A stretch of 64,000 bases of DNA, taken from the NCBI GenBank assembly GCA_019419585.1, contig DXZQ01000010.1:1-64000 (forward strand). Reading direction: 5' to 3'. The notes under the pieces were generated by a model. It did no database searches, was not told the origin of the DNA, and worked only from the letters and a program-made list of their open reading frames with translations. The position numbers and the translations under genes are program-made. Within the stretch, counting starts at the first letter, position 1, and every line of letters begins with the position of its first letter. Origin of the DNA: Collinsella sp. Its GTDB lineage: Bacteria > Actinomycetota > Coriobacteriia > Coriobacteriales > Coriobacteriaceae. Shown in pieces: positions 50,454 through 58,780 of the stretch.

Positions 50454-52730
50454 TTACGCATCCTTGGCAGACGGCTTAACAGAAGCAGACTTGGCCTTGG
50501 TAGCGGCCTTTTTGGCAGCCGGTTTCTTGGCTGCGGCCTTAGCAGCGGGCTTTGCGGCAGCCTTGGCCTTGGCCTTGGTCGTCGTGGCCTTCGCCTTAGC
50601 CGGAGCCTTCTTGGCAGCCGCAGGCTTGGGCTTCACCGAGGATGCCCGCTTGCGCGTCGCCTTCTTGGGCTCCTCGACCACAGGCGGCTTATAGCTGCTG
50701 GGGCCGCGGCGCTTAAGCACCACGCCAGCCAGCCCGGGCACCTTAATCTCGATGGAGTCCATCTGCCCGTTCCAGGGATAGGGCTCGCTCGAGCAGGTGT
50801 AGGGCTCCTTGCCGGCATAGCCGCTGCCGCCAAACTCGGGACGGTCGGAATCGAAGATGACCTCCCAGTCACCCTCGCGCGGCACGCCAACACGGAAGCT
50901 CTCGTAGCTCGCCGGGTCAAAGTTGATCAGGATCACCAGATCGTCATCGACGTCCTCGCCCTGGCGCACAAAGCTCACGATGGACTGCTTGGAGTTGTCC
51001 GCGTCAATCCAGGTAAAGCCGTCGTCGGTGTAGCCGCGCTCGTACAGGGCGGGCTCGGCGGTGTACAGGTGGTTGAGCGCCTTGATAAACGCCTGATGAT
51101 GACGGTGGGTCTCGTACTCCTCGGTCAGGAACCACTGGATGGACTCGTAGTAGCGCCACTCAATAAACTGGCCGATCTCGTTGCCCATAAAGTTGAGCTT
51201 GGCACCGGGGTGCGTCATCTGGTAGAAGGCGAGCGTGCGCAGGCCGGCAAACTGACGCCACCAGTCGCCCGGCATACGGCCGATCAGCGAGCATTTACCG
51301 TGGACGACCTCGTCGTGGCTCAGCGGGCAAATAAAGTTCTCGGTAAAGGCATACATGATGGAGAACGTGAGCAGCCCGTGGTTGCCGGGGCGCCACGGAA
51401 AATCGGTCTGCATGTAGTGCAGGGTGTCGTTCATCCAGCCCATGTCCCACTTGTAGTGGAAGCCCAGGCCGCCGTCCTGCGGCGGGTAGGTCACGAGCGG
51501 CCACGCGGTGGACTCCTCGGCCATCATCATCACGTCGGGGAAGTGCGCCTCCACAGCGCAGTTGACCTGACGGATAAACGCGCTGGCGTCCAGGTCCTCC
51601 TCGGTACCGTACTTGTTGAACTTCTTTTGGCCGGGATCATCGATGCCAAAGTTGAGGTACAGCATGCTGGATACGCCATCCATGCGAATGCCGTCAACAT
51701 GGAAGTTCTCGAGCCAATACAGTACGTTGGAGACCAAGAAGGAGCGGACCTCGCCACGGGCGAAGTCGAACTTGTGCGTGCCCCAGTTGGGGTGAATCTC
51801 GTGCTCAAACAGCATGTGGCCGTTAAAGGTGGCAAGGCCGTGGGAGTCGGCGCAAAAACCGCCGGGCACCCAGTCCATGATCACGCCGATGCCTGCCTCG
51901 TGGCATGCATCGATAAAGTGCATGAGCTGCTGCGGGTTGCCGTAGCGCGACGTGGCGGCATAGTAGCCGGTCGTCTGGTAGCCCCAAGAGCCATCGAAGG
52001 GATGTTCCATAAGTGGCATGACCTCGATATGTGTGTAGCCCATGTCGCGCACGTAGTCCACGAGCTCCACCGACAGGTCGTCGTAAGTGTAGAACTCGCC
52101 GCGTTGCGCGGGGAAGGGATCCATGGGGCCGGGGTAGTTGCCGTACTCGTCCGGCTCGCCCTGCGGTGCGTCGCCATGGCGCTTCCACGAGCCAATATGC
52201 ACCTCGTAGATGTTAAGGGGCTGTGACATGTGGTTATGGCCGGCACGGTGCTTGAGCCATGCGGCGTCGTTCCACTTGTAGCCATCGAGGGTCCACAGCA
52301 CGCTCGCCGTTCCCGGAGGGCACTCGGCCTTAAAGGCATACGGATCGGCCTTGTAGAGCTTCTCACCCTCGTTGGTCTCGATAAGGTATTTATAGAGCTG
52401 GCCCTGCTCGGCGCCAGGAATAAAGCCTTCCCAAATAGCGCTCGTATGCACGGGCACCAGCGGGTTGGCTTCTTCATCCCAGTCGTTAAATTCGCCAATG
52501 ACATGCACGCTCTTTACATCGGGCGCCCAAACGCAAAAGCGCCAGCCGCGCGTACGGTTCTGCGTGTCGGGGTGCGCGCCCATCTTTTCCCAGCTGCGCC
52601 CCCACGTGCCGATGCCAAATAGATAGACATCGTCCTTGGTGAGCTCCGGTGCGTGCGGGGCGGCTTTACGGGTTGCGGGCTTTTTAGCCGTTGGCTTTAG
52701 CTTTGTATCGCTCACGTTTGATCCCATCAT
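50454..52730 (-). CDS. glgB: 1,4-alpha-glucan branching enzyme with Lys/Ala-rich termini
   Basis: GH13 branching enzyme that makes alpha-1,6 links. A CBM48-like domain (WRFCVWAPDVKSVHVIGEFN) precedes the catalytic barrel: YTHIEVMPLMEHPFDGSWGYQ, VDGIRMDGVSSMLYLNFG (nucleophile Asp), MMMAEESTAWPLVT (acid/base Glu) and CPLSHDEVVHGKCSL. The C-terminal 75 or so residues are Lys/Ala repeats (KKAPAKAKATTTKAKAKAA) and the N-terminus has a shorter TAKKPATRKAA stretch. The start is uncertain: two adjacent ATGs (52730, 52727) lack a good ribosome site, and a TTG at 52775 or a GTG a few codons inside are alternatives. Confidence 0.9.
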   Translation of the reverse strand: MMGSNVSDTKLKPTAKKPATRKAAPHAPELTKDDVYLFGIGTWGRSWEKMGAHPDTQNRTRGWRFCVWAPDVKSVHVIGEFNDWDEEANPLVPVHTSAIWEGFIPGAEQGQLYKYLIETNEGEKLYKADPYAFKAECPPGTASVLWTLDGYKWNDAAWLKHRAGHNHMSQPLNIYEVHIGSWKRHGDAPQGEPDEYGNYPGPMDPFPAQRGEFYTYDDLSVELVDYVRDMGYTHIEVMPLMEHPFDGSWGYQTTGYYAATSRYGNPQQLMHFIDACHEAGIGVIMDWVPGGFCADSHGLATFNGHMLFEHEIHPNWGTHKFDFARGEVRSFLVSNVLYWLENFHVDGIRMDGVSSMLYLNFGIDDPGQKKFNKYGTEEDLDASAFIRQVNCAVEAHFPDVMMMAEESTAWPLVTYPPQDGGLGFHYKWDMGWMNDTLHYMQTDFPWRPGNHGLLTFSIMYAFTENFICPLSHDEVVHGKCSLIGRMPGDWWRQFAGLRTLAFYQMTHPGAKLNFMGNEIGQFIEWRYYESIQWFLTEEYETHRHHQAFIKALNHLYTAEPALYERGYTDDGFTWIDADNSKQSIVSFVRQGEDVDDDLVILINFDPASYESFRVGVPREGDWEVIFDSDRPEFGGSGYAGKEPYTCSSEPYPWNGQMDSIEIKVPGLAGVVLKRRGPSSYKPPVVEEPKKATRKRASSVKPKPAAAKKAPAKAKATTTKAKAKAAAKPAAKAAAKKPAAKKAATKAKSASVKPSAKDA

Positions 52731-52815
52731 GACGCGGCAGCGTGTTGCCTTGGTGACTAGATGCGAAAGGTCCAAGGCTGCACGAATCGAAGGGACGGCG
52801 ATAGTTCTATGATTC

Positions 52816-52841
52816 GTTCCACCTCGCGTGCTCGGTGGAAC
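52816..52841 (-). other. Hairpin in the glgB leader
   Basis: GTTCCACC (52816-52823) and GGTGGAAC (52834-52841) pair across 10 bases about 90 bases upstream of glgB. No T-tract follows, so it is not an obvious terminator. Confidence 0.4.
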
Positions 52842-52952
52842 TTTCGGCAGAAACTACGATAACACCTGTACGTTACTTTTATGAAGGAAAGTGGTTTTTG
52901 GGCGGCGTTTAATCGGTAAGCGCCATGTTTAGACCACTGGCAGAATTGCGAT

Positions 52953-53038
52953 GGTAAAACTCTTGACAGTTTTACCAATAAGGGTTTTTTGATTGTTGGT
53001 TTGACGTTTGGTAAAACGTTTTTAGCAGGTTGTTTACC
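52953..53038. promoter_or_regulatory. Cluster of GGTAAAAC operator-like repeats between glgB and the HAD gene
   Basis: GGTAAAACT (52953-52961) and AGTTTTACC (52968-52976) form a perfect inverted repeat around CTTGAC; TTGACA is embedded in it as a possible -35. A further GGTAAAACGTTTTTA at 53010 resembles a LacI-family pseudo-palindrome, and GTTTACC follows at 53032. The region is AT-rich and lies between two divergent transcription units, so one sugar-responsive regulator could control both. No regulator gene is in the window. Confidence 0.55.
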
Positions 53039-53061
53039 ATTTGACATCGAAAGGTACTTTT

Positions 53062-53751
53062 ATGTCCCAGACCGCCGCTCCCAATGTCGCTTTTATTTTC
53101 GATTGCGACGGCACGCTGGTTAATAGCACCCCCGTTTGGGCCTATGCCCAGCCCGAGTTATTGCACCGCCACGGAGTTGACGTGACGGTCGACGATTTTG
53201 CCCAGTTTGAGCATTTGTCGCTCGAGGACGAGTGCCAGGCCTACCACGACACCTGGGGCATTGGAGCGAATGGCGAGGAGCTGTATCGCGAGCTGAGCGA
53301 CATCCTGATCGATGGGTACTCCAAGGTGCCGCCGCGCGAGGGGCTCCTGGCATTTTTGGAGCAGACGAATGCGGCGGGCATTGCCTTGTGCGTTGCCACG
53401 TCCACGCCGGCCGAGTTGGTTACGTCTGCGCTTGCGGGCGCCGGGCTCGACGCGTACATGGAGTTTGTTACCACGACGGGCGAGGCAGGACGCTCCAAAC
53501 AGTTCCCCGACGTATACGAGCTGGCGCTGCGCCGCCTAGAAGAGCGCCACGGGCACAAGTTTGAGCGCGCGTGGGTGTTTGAGGACGCCGTCTTTGGCCT
53601 AAGGAGTTCTGGGGTCGCCGGCTTTAAGCGTGTAGGTATTTATGACCCGCACGGCCGCATGAAGCGCGACGATGTGCGCGCCAACTGCGATATCTTTATC
53701 GACAGCTACGAGGAGCTGGATCTGGCCCGCCTGCTTGCGTTTGAGGGATAG
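53062..53751 (+). CDS. HAD-superfamily phosphatase, beta-phosphoglucomutase-like
   Basis: Haloacid-dehalogenase-fold phosphatase or phosphomutase. Motif I FIFDCDGTLVNS with the nucleophile Asp is at residue 15, a C1-type cap follows, motif II is ATSTPAELV near 110, the Lys motif is in SKQFPDVYELAL near 150, and motif IV is VFEDAVFGLRSSGVAGF near 175. The ATG at 53062 lies 7 bases after GAAAGG. It is 229 residues. Substrate unknown; the operator cluster shared with glgB makes a sugar phosphate plausible. Confidence 0.88.
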   Translation: MSQTAAPNVAFIFDCDGTLVNSTPVWAYAQPELLHRHGVDVTVDDFAQFEHLSLEDECQAYHDTWGIGANGEELYRELSDILIDGYSKVPPREGLLAFLEQTNAAGIALCVATSTPAELVTSALAGAGLDAYMEFVTTTGEAGRSKQFPDVYELALRRLEERHGHKFERAWVFEDAVFGLRSSGVAGFKRVGIYDPHGRMKRDDVRANCDIFIDSYEELDLARLLAFEG

Positions 53752-53760
53752 GCGAGAGCT

Positions 53761-54417
53761 GTGGCTTGTAAGGTATTAGTGGTTTGCGGCTCGCCCTTGG
53801 TGGCGAGCGCGGATCTGTTGCGTAGGCTAGTAGGGGAGTGCGACCACGTTGTCGCCGTGGACCGCGGTCTCGACGCGCTGCTGGGCGCTCGCCTGAGCTG
53901 CGACGTGTATGTAGGGGACGCCGATACGGTAAGCGAAGCCGGTCGCGCTCTTGTTGATGCCGCTGAGGACTTTGAAGTTGAGCGCCACGACCCGTACAAG
54001 GACTATACCGATCTGGCGCTGGCGCTCGATTCCGTCCGCCGTCGCTGGCCGGGCGCCGAAGTGGTTGCGACCTGCGCTACGGGCGGCCGCCCGGATATGG
54101 CCCTAAGCGTCCTAGGCTTACTAGCCAACTACAAAGACGCCCCCGTCTGGATTGCCGAGGACGCGACCACAGCTCGCATTCTGCACGAAGGCGAATCCTG
54201 GACCATTGAGGGCGCCGAGAGCAAGACGTTCTCCATCATCGGCATTGCCCCCAACACCGAGGTAAGCGAACACGGCCTAGAGTGGGAGCTAGACCACAGC
54301 CCCCTGGACCTGTTGGCGGACACAGGCATCAGCAACGTCGTCAGGTCAACAGCCACGATCCAAGTCCACACCGGCACCGCCATTGCTTACCTATATCAAG
54401 AGACATTTAGAGTCTGA
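53761..54417 (+). CDS. thiN: Thiamine pyrophosphokinase
   Basis: Converts thiamine to thiamine diphosphate. A 218-residue TPK: VAVDRGLDALLGARLSCDVYVGDADT (GDxDS-like) near 40, DPYKDYTDLALALDSV near 80, CATGGRPDMALSVLGLL near 105 and a C-terminal vitamin-binding beta domain (LLADTGISNVVRSTATIQV). The start is a GTG 9 bases after the HAD stop, so both genes are probably cotranscribed. Asp replaced by Ala in the GDFDS motif centre is a mild deviation. Confidence 0.87.
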   Translation: MACKVLVVCGSPLVASADLLRRLVGECDHVVAVDRGLDALLGARLSCDVYVGDADTVSEAGRALVDAAEDFEVERHDPYKDYTDLALALDSVRRRWPGAEVVATCATGGRPDMALSVLGLLANYKDAPVWIAEDATTARILHEGESWTIEGAESKTFSIIGIAPNTEVSEHGLEWELDHSPLDLLADTGISNVVRSTATIQVHTGTAIAYLYQETFRV

Positions 54418-54472
54418 CCCAAAAAAGTCCTTGCACGCCGCGTCAACTTCCCCTATAGTATCTCCTCGTCAC

Positions 54473-54548
54473 GGGGGCGTAGCTCAGCTGGGAGAGCGCT
54501 TGACTGGCAGTCAAGAGGTCAGGGGTTCGATCCCCCTCGTCTCCACCA
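54473..54548 (+). tRNA. tRNA-Ala (anticodon GGC)
   Basis: A 76-base cloverleaf: acceptor GGGGGCG pairing with CGTCTCC, D-arm AGCTCAGCTGGGAGAGC, anticodon stem CTTGA / TCAAG with loop CTGGCAG, and T-arm AGGGGTTCGATCCCCCT. The loop gives anticodon GGC (Ala, GCC codons). The CCA end is encoded. Confidence 0.95.
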
Positions 54549-54558
54549 TCGTGAATGT

Positions 54559-54588
54559 AAGGCCACTCAATTGAGTGGCCTTTTTTTG
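54559..54588 (+). terminator. Terminator after tRNA-Ala
   Basis: AAGGCCACTCAA / TTGAGTGGCCTT forms a perfect 12-bp stem followed by a run of T to 54587, 10 bases after the tRNA. Confidence 0.92.
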
Positions 54589-54589
54589 A

Positions 54590-55468
54590 ATATGATTTTT
54601 AACGGCCTGAACTGCATTTTTGCAAAATTTGTAAATTGCTTTCCTGTTCAAGTTTGCCGTCTGCAGTAGTTGTCAAACAAGCCGCCTCAAAATGCGTTTA
54701 ATCTGTAGCCGGGCGTGCCTAGTGTGCGATGAGCATCTTCACAATGCAACGCCCATGCCCACACGCCCGCAAAATGTTGTGCAATTAATTTCCCAGTTTT
54801 GTACATTATTCGTAAGCACCACGCAAATCCTTTTGCGTATTAAAGCCGAGGTTTGCCTGCATTTACTCGGGCGCCCGTTGCAGCACCCCATTAACCTGCG
54901 TCAACGTGAACAACTTAGGCAAACAACCCCCCAAGCACGGATTTGTCGCATATGTTGTCCGACACAACCCAAATCAGTTTCACTATCAGCTTGTGCTAGG
55001 ATACCTAATGTTACATGAGTTCAGCTGTGCTCACGGCTCTAACAGGCCACATAGCACGGGGTCGATCAGCATCCGGCCGTAACGGCGGTGTTAGAAAAAC
55101 CAAGAGCTCCAATATCGATTGCCATGCACTTTTTTCACTTGCTTTTGCGGATATTTATAAGTTCGCTTGAATCAGTGCAATGAGTTGTTACGGCGAACCA
55201 CAGCAGCCTTCAGCTGTTTGCGTGCGGTCCAGTTTTGTTCCCGCTTGACTGGTTCGCACGCAGCCAGCTGGGGATGCGGTCATTTTGCGATACACGTCCG
55301 CGTCTCTAGCAACTGCATTTATACATACCGTTCACGGTGGGGCAGAGCCACGTGCTTGTCTGACTGGGCTCAGGGTTTGAATATGGAGCGCCTTCGCGCA
55401 CAAGCGCCCTGGCGAAGCCATACCCAAACCCCATGAGCCACACGTAAGACAGCAAGGGGGTGGTGCTC
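54590..55468 (+). other. Long gene-free leader of the polysaccharide locus
   Basis: About 880 bases without a supportable gene. It is AT-richer than the surroundings for its first 400 bases, contains an extended -10-like TGTGCTAGGAT near 54994-55004, a strong RNA dyad at 55211-55270 and a weaker hairpin around 55391-55415 (CTTCGC / GCGAAG). The arrangement suits a transcribed leader under antitermination control by the LoaP-like gene at its end. The short reading frames here have no recognisable product. Confidence 0.5.
55211..55270 (+). promoter_or_regulatory. RNA dyad in the leader upstream of the LoaP-like gene
   Basis: CAGCTG (55211-55216) pairs with CAGCTG (55265-55270), GCGTGCG (55220-55226) with CGCACGC (55255-55261), and CCAGT (55229-55233) with ACTGG (55248-55252), giving a long stem with small internal loops and a 14-base apical loop. 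LoaP antiterminators are known to need an RNA hairpin in the leader, so this is a candidate recognition element. Confidence 0.6.
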
Positions 55469-56014
55469 GTGTGGTATGTGATCCAGGTCATTAACGGTCG
55501 CGAAGATATAATGCGCGAGCGCATTGAGCGCATGGTGCCGGCTGGCGCCATGCAGGAGCTCTTTTATCCCCAATTTCAAACCGAGATCAAAGTACACGGC
55601 GAATGGGTCAATACGACCAAGCCGCTCTTTCCCGGTTATCTTATCTGCGATACGGCAGATCCCCGTACTGTGCAACAGCATCTGCTGCGCATGGACGACT
55701 TTGCCCGGATGCTTTCCCAAGACGGTCAGTTTGTGCCGCTGGCAAAAGAAGAGGTCCAGCTTATTGGTGGCTTTACGCATAAGGGAGACCGCGTAGTTCC
55801 TATGAGCGAGGCCCTAAAAGACGGTGACCAGGTCGTAGTAACGGCAGGTCCGTTGCTGGGCCACGAAGGCCTTATCAAAACCATTAACAGACGCAAGAGC
55901 ATTGCTTATTTGGAGCTCGACCTGTGTGGCCGACGCGTAATTACGCGCGTTGGCCTCGCGGTGCTTTCAAACGAGCAGCGCGTCATGCGAAACCTTAAAA
56001 AGGCGATTGCCTAG
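55469..56014 (+). CDS. loaP: NusG-paralogue antiterminator, LoaP/UpxY type
   Basis: Specialised NusG-family factor that lets RNA polymerase read through terminators in long polysaccharide operons. The 181-residue protein starts WYVIQVINGREDIMRERIER (NGN domain), has LFYPQFQTEIKVHGEW and PLFPGYLICDT near 60, and ends in a KOW-like domain (LKDGDQVVVTAGPLLGHEGL). The GTG at 55469 lies 8 bases after AAGGGGG. Placement as the first gene before sugar transferases supports the role; assignment to LoaP rather than another NusG paralogue is by context. Confidence 0.85.
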   Translation: MWYVIQVINGREDIMRERIERMVPAGAMQELFYPQFQTEIKVHGEWVNTTKPLFPGYLICDTADPRTVQQHLLRMDDFARMLSQDGQFVPLAKEEVQLIGGFTHKGDRVVPMSEALKDGDQVVVTAGPLLGHEGLIKTINRRKSIAYLELDLCGRRVITRVGLAVLSNEQRVMRNLKKAIA

Positions 56015-56065
56015 CTGCTGGCGATTGTCGCTCAAACCAAGGAGGACCTTCGGGTCGGGGACGTA

Positions 56066-56899
56066 GTGTTGGAAGAGAATGTGTCAGATAAAACAGAATA
56101 TGTAAAGGATGTGCCCGTGGATGCGGCATTGATTGGTCAAGTTGGGGATTGGCGGGCAGACTCTCAGACTCCTGTTGCTACGGAATTTCCTCTCCCCGTG
56201 GAGAATCCTGCTCCGGCGCAAGGTTTCGTGGCGCCGGGAAGCTATAGGGCTCCCGCCGCAGATCCCAAGGCTGCCGCCCCCAAGAAAGGTGGGCCTGCCT
56301 ATTTTGCCTTCAAGCGAGCTTTCGACATCGTTTTTTCTGCTGCGGTCTGCGCGGTGTTGGCCATCCCCGTTGTAGCAGCATGCGTCGCCATTGAGATTGA
56401 CTCTCCCGGAAAGCCGTTCTTCCGTCAAAAGCGAGTTGGTAAGGGTGGAAAGACTATCTATATCTTCAAACTCCGCACCATGGTCTCTGACGCTCACGAG
56501 CACCCTGAGAAATACATGACTCCCGATCAGCTGGCGCAATGGCAGCGCGAACAGAAGGTTGACGATGATCCCCGAATCACGCGTGTAGGCCGCTTTCTTC
56601 GCCGCACTTCGTTGGACGAACTTCCTCAATTCATTAACGTTCTCTCGGGTGATTTATCCGTCATTGGCCCTCGTCCCGTAACACTTGAGGAAACGTATGA
56701 ATACGGCGATGCACGCGATGAGGTGCTCGCATGTAAGCCTGGCATCACCGGTTGGTGGGCTGCGACTGACCGCAACGAATCCACGTGGAGAAGTGGTCAG
56801 AGGCAAGCTCGTGAGCTCTTTTATGTGCGCCATCAGTCGCTCGGGTTGGATACCCGCGTGTTCGTAAAAACGTTCAAGGCAATGAGGAGGGGGAAGTAA
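56066..56899 (+). CDS. Initiating undecaprenyl-phosphate sugar phosphotransferase (bacterial sugar transferase family)
   Basis: Transfers the first sugar phosphate to the lipid carrier, starting the repeat unit. After an 80-residue variable cytoplasmic stretch and one hydrophobic segment (FDIVFSAAVCAVLAIPVVAA), the catalytic domain has FFRQKRVGKGGKTIYIFKLRTM, RRTSLDELPQFINVL with the catalytic Asp-Glu pair, and SVIGPRPVTLEE. Length 277 residues, the short single-domain form. The GTG at 56066 has GGGG 5 bases upstream; a GTG five codons in is also possible. Confidence 0.9.
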   Translation: MLEENVSDKTEYVKDVPVDAALIGQVGDWRADSQTPVATEFPLPVENPAPAQGFVAPGSYRAPAADPKAAAPKKGGPAYFAFKRAFDIVFSAAVCAVLAIPVVAACVAIEIDSPGKPFFRQKRVGKGGKTIYIFKLRTMVSDAHEHPEKYMTPDQLAQWQREQKVDDDPRITRVGRFLRRTSLDELPQFINVLSGDLSVIGPRPVTLEETYEYGDARDEVLACKPGITGWWAATDRNESTWRSGQRQARELFYVRHQSLGLDTRVFVKTFKAMRRGK

Positions 56900-56902
56900 C
56901 GT

Positions 56903-57673
56903 ATGACCGATTCTCCCCTGGTTTCCATCATTATGCCCCTCTACAATGCTGAGCCGTATCTTGTCGAGACCTTCGACTCCGTTCTTTCTCAGTCCTATAA
57001 GAACTGGGAGCTCATCGTGGTCGAAGATTGTTCTTCGGACGCATCTCTTCGACTTGCGAAGGAATACGAGAACAAGGATCGTCGAATCTCGGTTCATCCC
57101 AACGAGCACAACGTTGGTGCGGCTAAGTCGCGCAATACCGGTATCGAACACGTTTCCGGCGATTTCGTCGCGTTCATGGACGCCGATGACGCATGGCTTC
57201 CGGATAAACTTGATCACCAGCTTGCGTACATGCGGGATTGTGGTCTGGGGATGTGCTTCACCTCGTACGAGACCATTGAGTCTGACGGACAGCATAGGAA
57301 TTACGTACACGTACCCAAGAGCATCGACTACGACGGTTTTCTCAAGAACACCGTGACCTGCAGCCATACCATCGCGTTCGACCTCTCGAAAATACCCCTG
57401 AGTCTTCTCGTTTGTCCCGATTTCGGAGATTCGTTCGATTTCCCTGAAGACATGGTCGTCTGGCTCCAGGTCCTCAAGAGCGGCGTTCCAGCCGGCGGCC
57501 TCGACGAGGTGCTTGCAAAGAACAGGAAACATGGCGGCTCCCGCTCCGCTAATAAATTCCGTGCAGTTTCCCGCACGTGGAACGCCTACCGAAAAGTGGA
57601 GAAGATAAACCCAGTCTATTCCGTGTATTGTCTGTTCTGGCAGCTGACGCACGCGGTGCTTAAAAGGATTTAG
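56903..57673 (+). CDS. Glycosyltransferase family 2
   Basis: GT-A fold sugar transferase for the repeat unit. VSIIMPLYNAEPYLVETFDSVLSQ at the N-terminus, the VVEDCSSDAS loop near 40 and AFMDADDAWLPDKL (DxD) near 90 are diagnostic. 256 residues. The donor sugar cannot be read. It starts 3 bases after the previous gene. Confidence 0.9.
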   Translation: MTDSPLVSIIMPLYNAEPYLVETFDSVLSQSYKNWELIVVEDCSSDASLRLAKEYENKDRRISVHPNEHNVGAAKSRNTGIEHVSGDFVAFMDADDAWLPDKLDHQLAYMRDCGLGMCFTSYETIESDGQHRNYVHVPKSIDYDGFLKNTVTCSHTIAFDLSKIPLSLLVCPDFGDSFDFPEDMVVWLQVLKSGVPAGGLDEVLAKNRKHGGSRSANKFRAVSRTWNAYRKVEKINPVYSVYCLFWQLTHAVLKRI

Positions 57674-57685
57674 GATTGAGGCTGA

Positions 57686-58780
57686 ATGAGGATTCTATTT
57701 CTCTCGAACCTTGAGTTTGAGGGCTTCGCGGGCCCTACGTACTGTGTGCCTGCACTGATCGGGGCCTTATCCGAACTCGAAGAGGTTGTCTGGTATAACA
57801 TGAGACCTGTCGAGCGCGTAGAATGGAGGGGCCTTCCCTTCTACAGGAACCCTAACGACTTTGCTTTCGACATTGAAGATTTCACAAGTCGAATCTGGCG
57901 CCCTGACCTAATCGTTTTTGAGGGTTTTCATGCGTTTCATCCCAACGCGACCCTCTTGGGCGTGCTGTCTTCGGGTATACCATATGTGATTGAGCCGCAC
58001 TGCGCCCTCACGAGCGGAGACCAGGGGAAGAAAACCTTTAAGAAACGAATCTGTAACGCCGTTTTCTACAACCGTTTCGCTCAAGGCGCCGCTGCGATCC
58101 ACTACCTTACCGAGAAGGAACGCGATGAGTCCGGTGAGAAATGGAACCGGAACAGCTTCATCGAGCCGAACGGCATAGAGGTGCCCAAGGAGCGCCCTCA
58201 TCGGGAGTCGTGGCATGGCGACGTACCTGAAATTGTGTTCGTTGGCAGAGTGGAGCCCTATCAAAAGGGGTTGGACGTCCTCCTCGAAGCGCTTACTCCG
58301 TTGAATGCTTGCGCGGATTCACCGCGCTTCCATCTCTCGATTTACGGCAACTCCGTCAACGGCTTCTCAAACGAGATGGAGAAAAAGCTACAGGCCGCGG
58401 GGCTTTCAGACGTCGTTGCCGTTCGCGGCCCTGTATACGGGGATGAGAAGGATGCGGTTCTGCGCGCCGCGGACATCTTTCTCCTCACATCACGCTACGA
58501 GGGGATGCCGATGGGCCTGCTCGAGGCGTGCGCCTACGGGTTGCCGTGCGTGGTCACCCCGGGTACCAACATGTCCGACGTCATCCTCGCCGAGGGAGCC
58601 GGATGGGTCTGCGACCTTTCTCCCGAATCCGTGCGGGAAGCCATCGTCGTCGCCGCCAGCTCTGCTGAGGCCTATGCGGAGATGGCCCTGGCCTCACGTC
58701 GCGTTGCGGAGTTGTTTTCGTGGCCCTCGATCGCCAAGTCGATTCGAACCGATTATCTAAAGGTGATTGGGCGCGCATGA
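57686..58780 (+). CDS. Glycosyltransferase family 4
   Basis: GT-B fold retaining transferase. The C-terminal donor domain carries IVFVGRVEPYQKGLDVLLEAL near 190 and LLTSRYEGMPMGLLEACAYG near 270, with the ExxxxxxxE motif as EGMPMGLLE. 364 residues, complete. Ends overlapping the polymerase start (ATGA). Confidence 0.9.
   Translation: MRILFLSNLEFEGFAGPTYCVPALIGALSELEEVVWYNMRPVERVEWRGLPFYRNPNDFAFDIEDFTSRIWRPDLIVFEGFHAFHPNATLLGVLSSGIPYVIEPHCALTSGDQGKKTFKKRICNAVFYNRFAQGAAAIHYLTEKERDESGEKWNRNSFIEPNGIEVPKERPHRESWHGDVPEIVFVGRVEPYQKGLDVLLEALTPLNACADSPRFHLSIYGNSVNGFSNEMEKKLQAAGLSDVVAVRGPVYGDEKDAVLRAADIFLLTSRYEGMPMGLLEACAYGLPCVVTPGTNMSDVILAEGAGWVCDLSPESVREAIVVAASSAEAYAEMALASRRVAELFSWPSIAKSIRTDYLKVIGRA

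Noticed and set aside
47765..50479. A 904-residue open frame on the plus strand across glgP
   Set aside because: It is antisense to the clearly functional glycogen phosphorylase and has Val/Leu/Gly/Asp-rich composition typical of the complement of high-GC coding sequence; no domain is recognisable.
50451..52226. A 591-residue plus-strand frame across glgB
   Set aside because: Antisense shadow of glgB; its Leu/Gly/Arg-rich start is simply the complement of the Lys/Ala tail.
54692..55436. Two short frames (about 108 and 89 residues) in the polysaccharide leader
   Set aside because: Neither has a convincing ribosome site or recognisable domain, and one covers the RNA dyad; they are better explained as chance frames in an untranslated leader.
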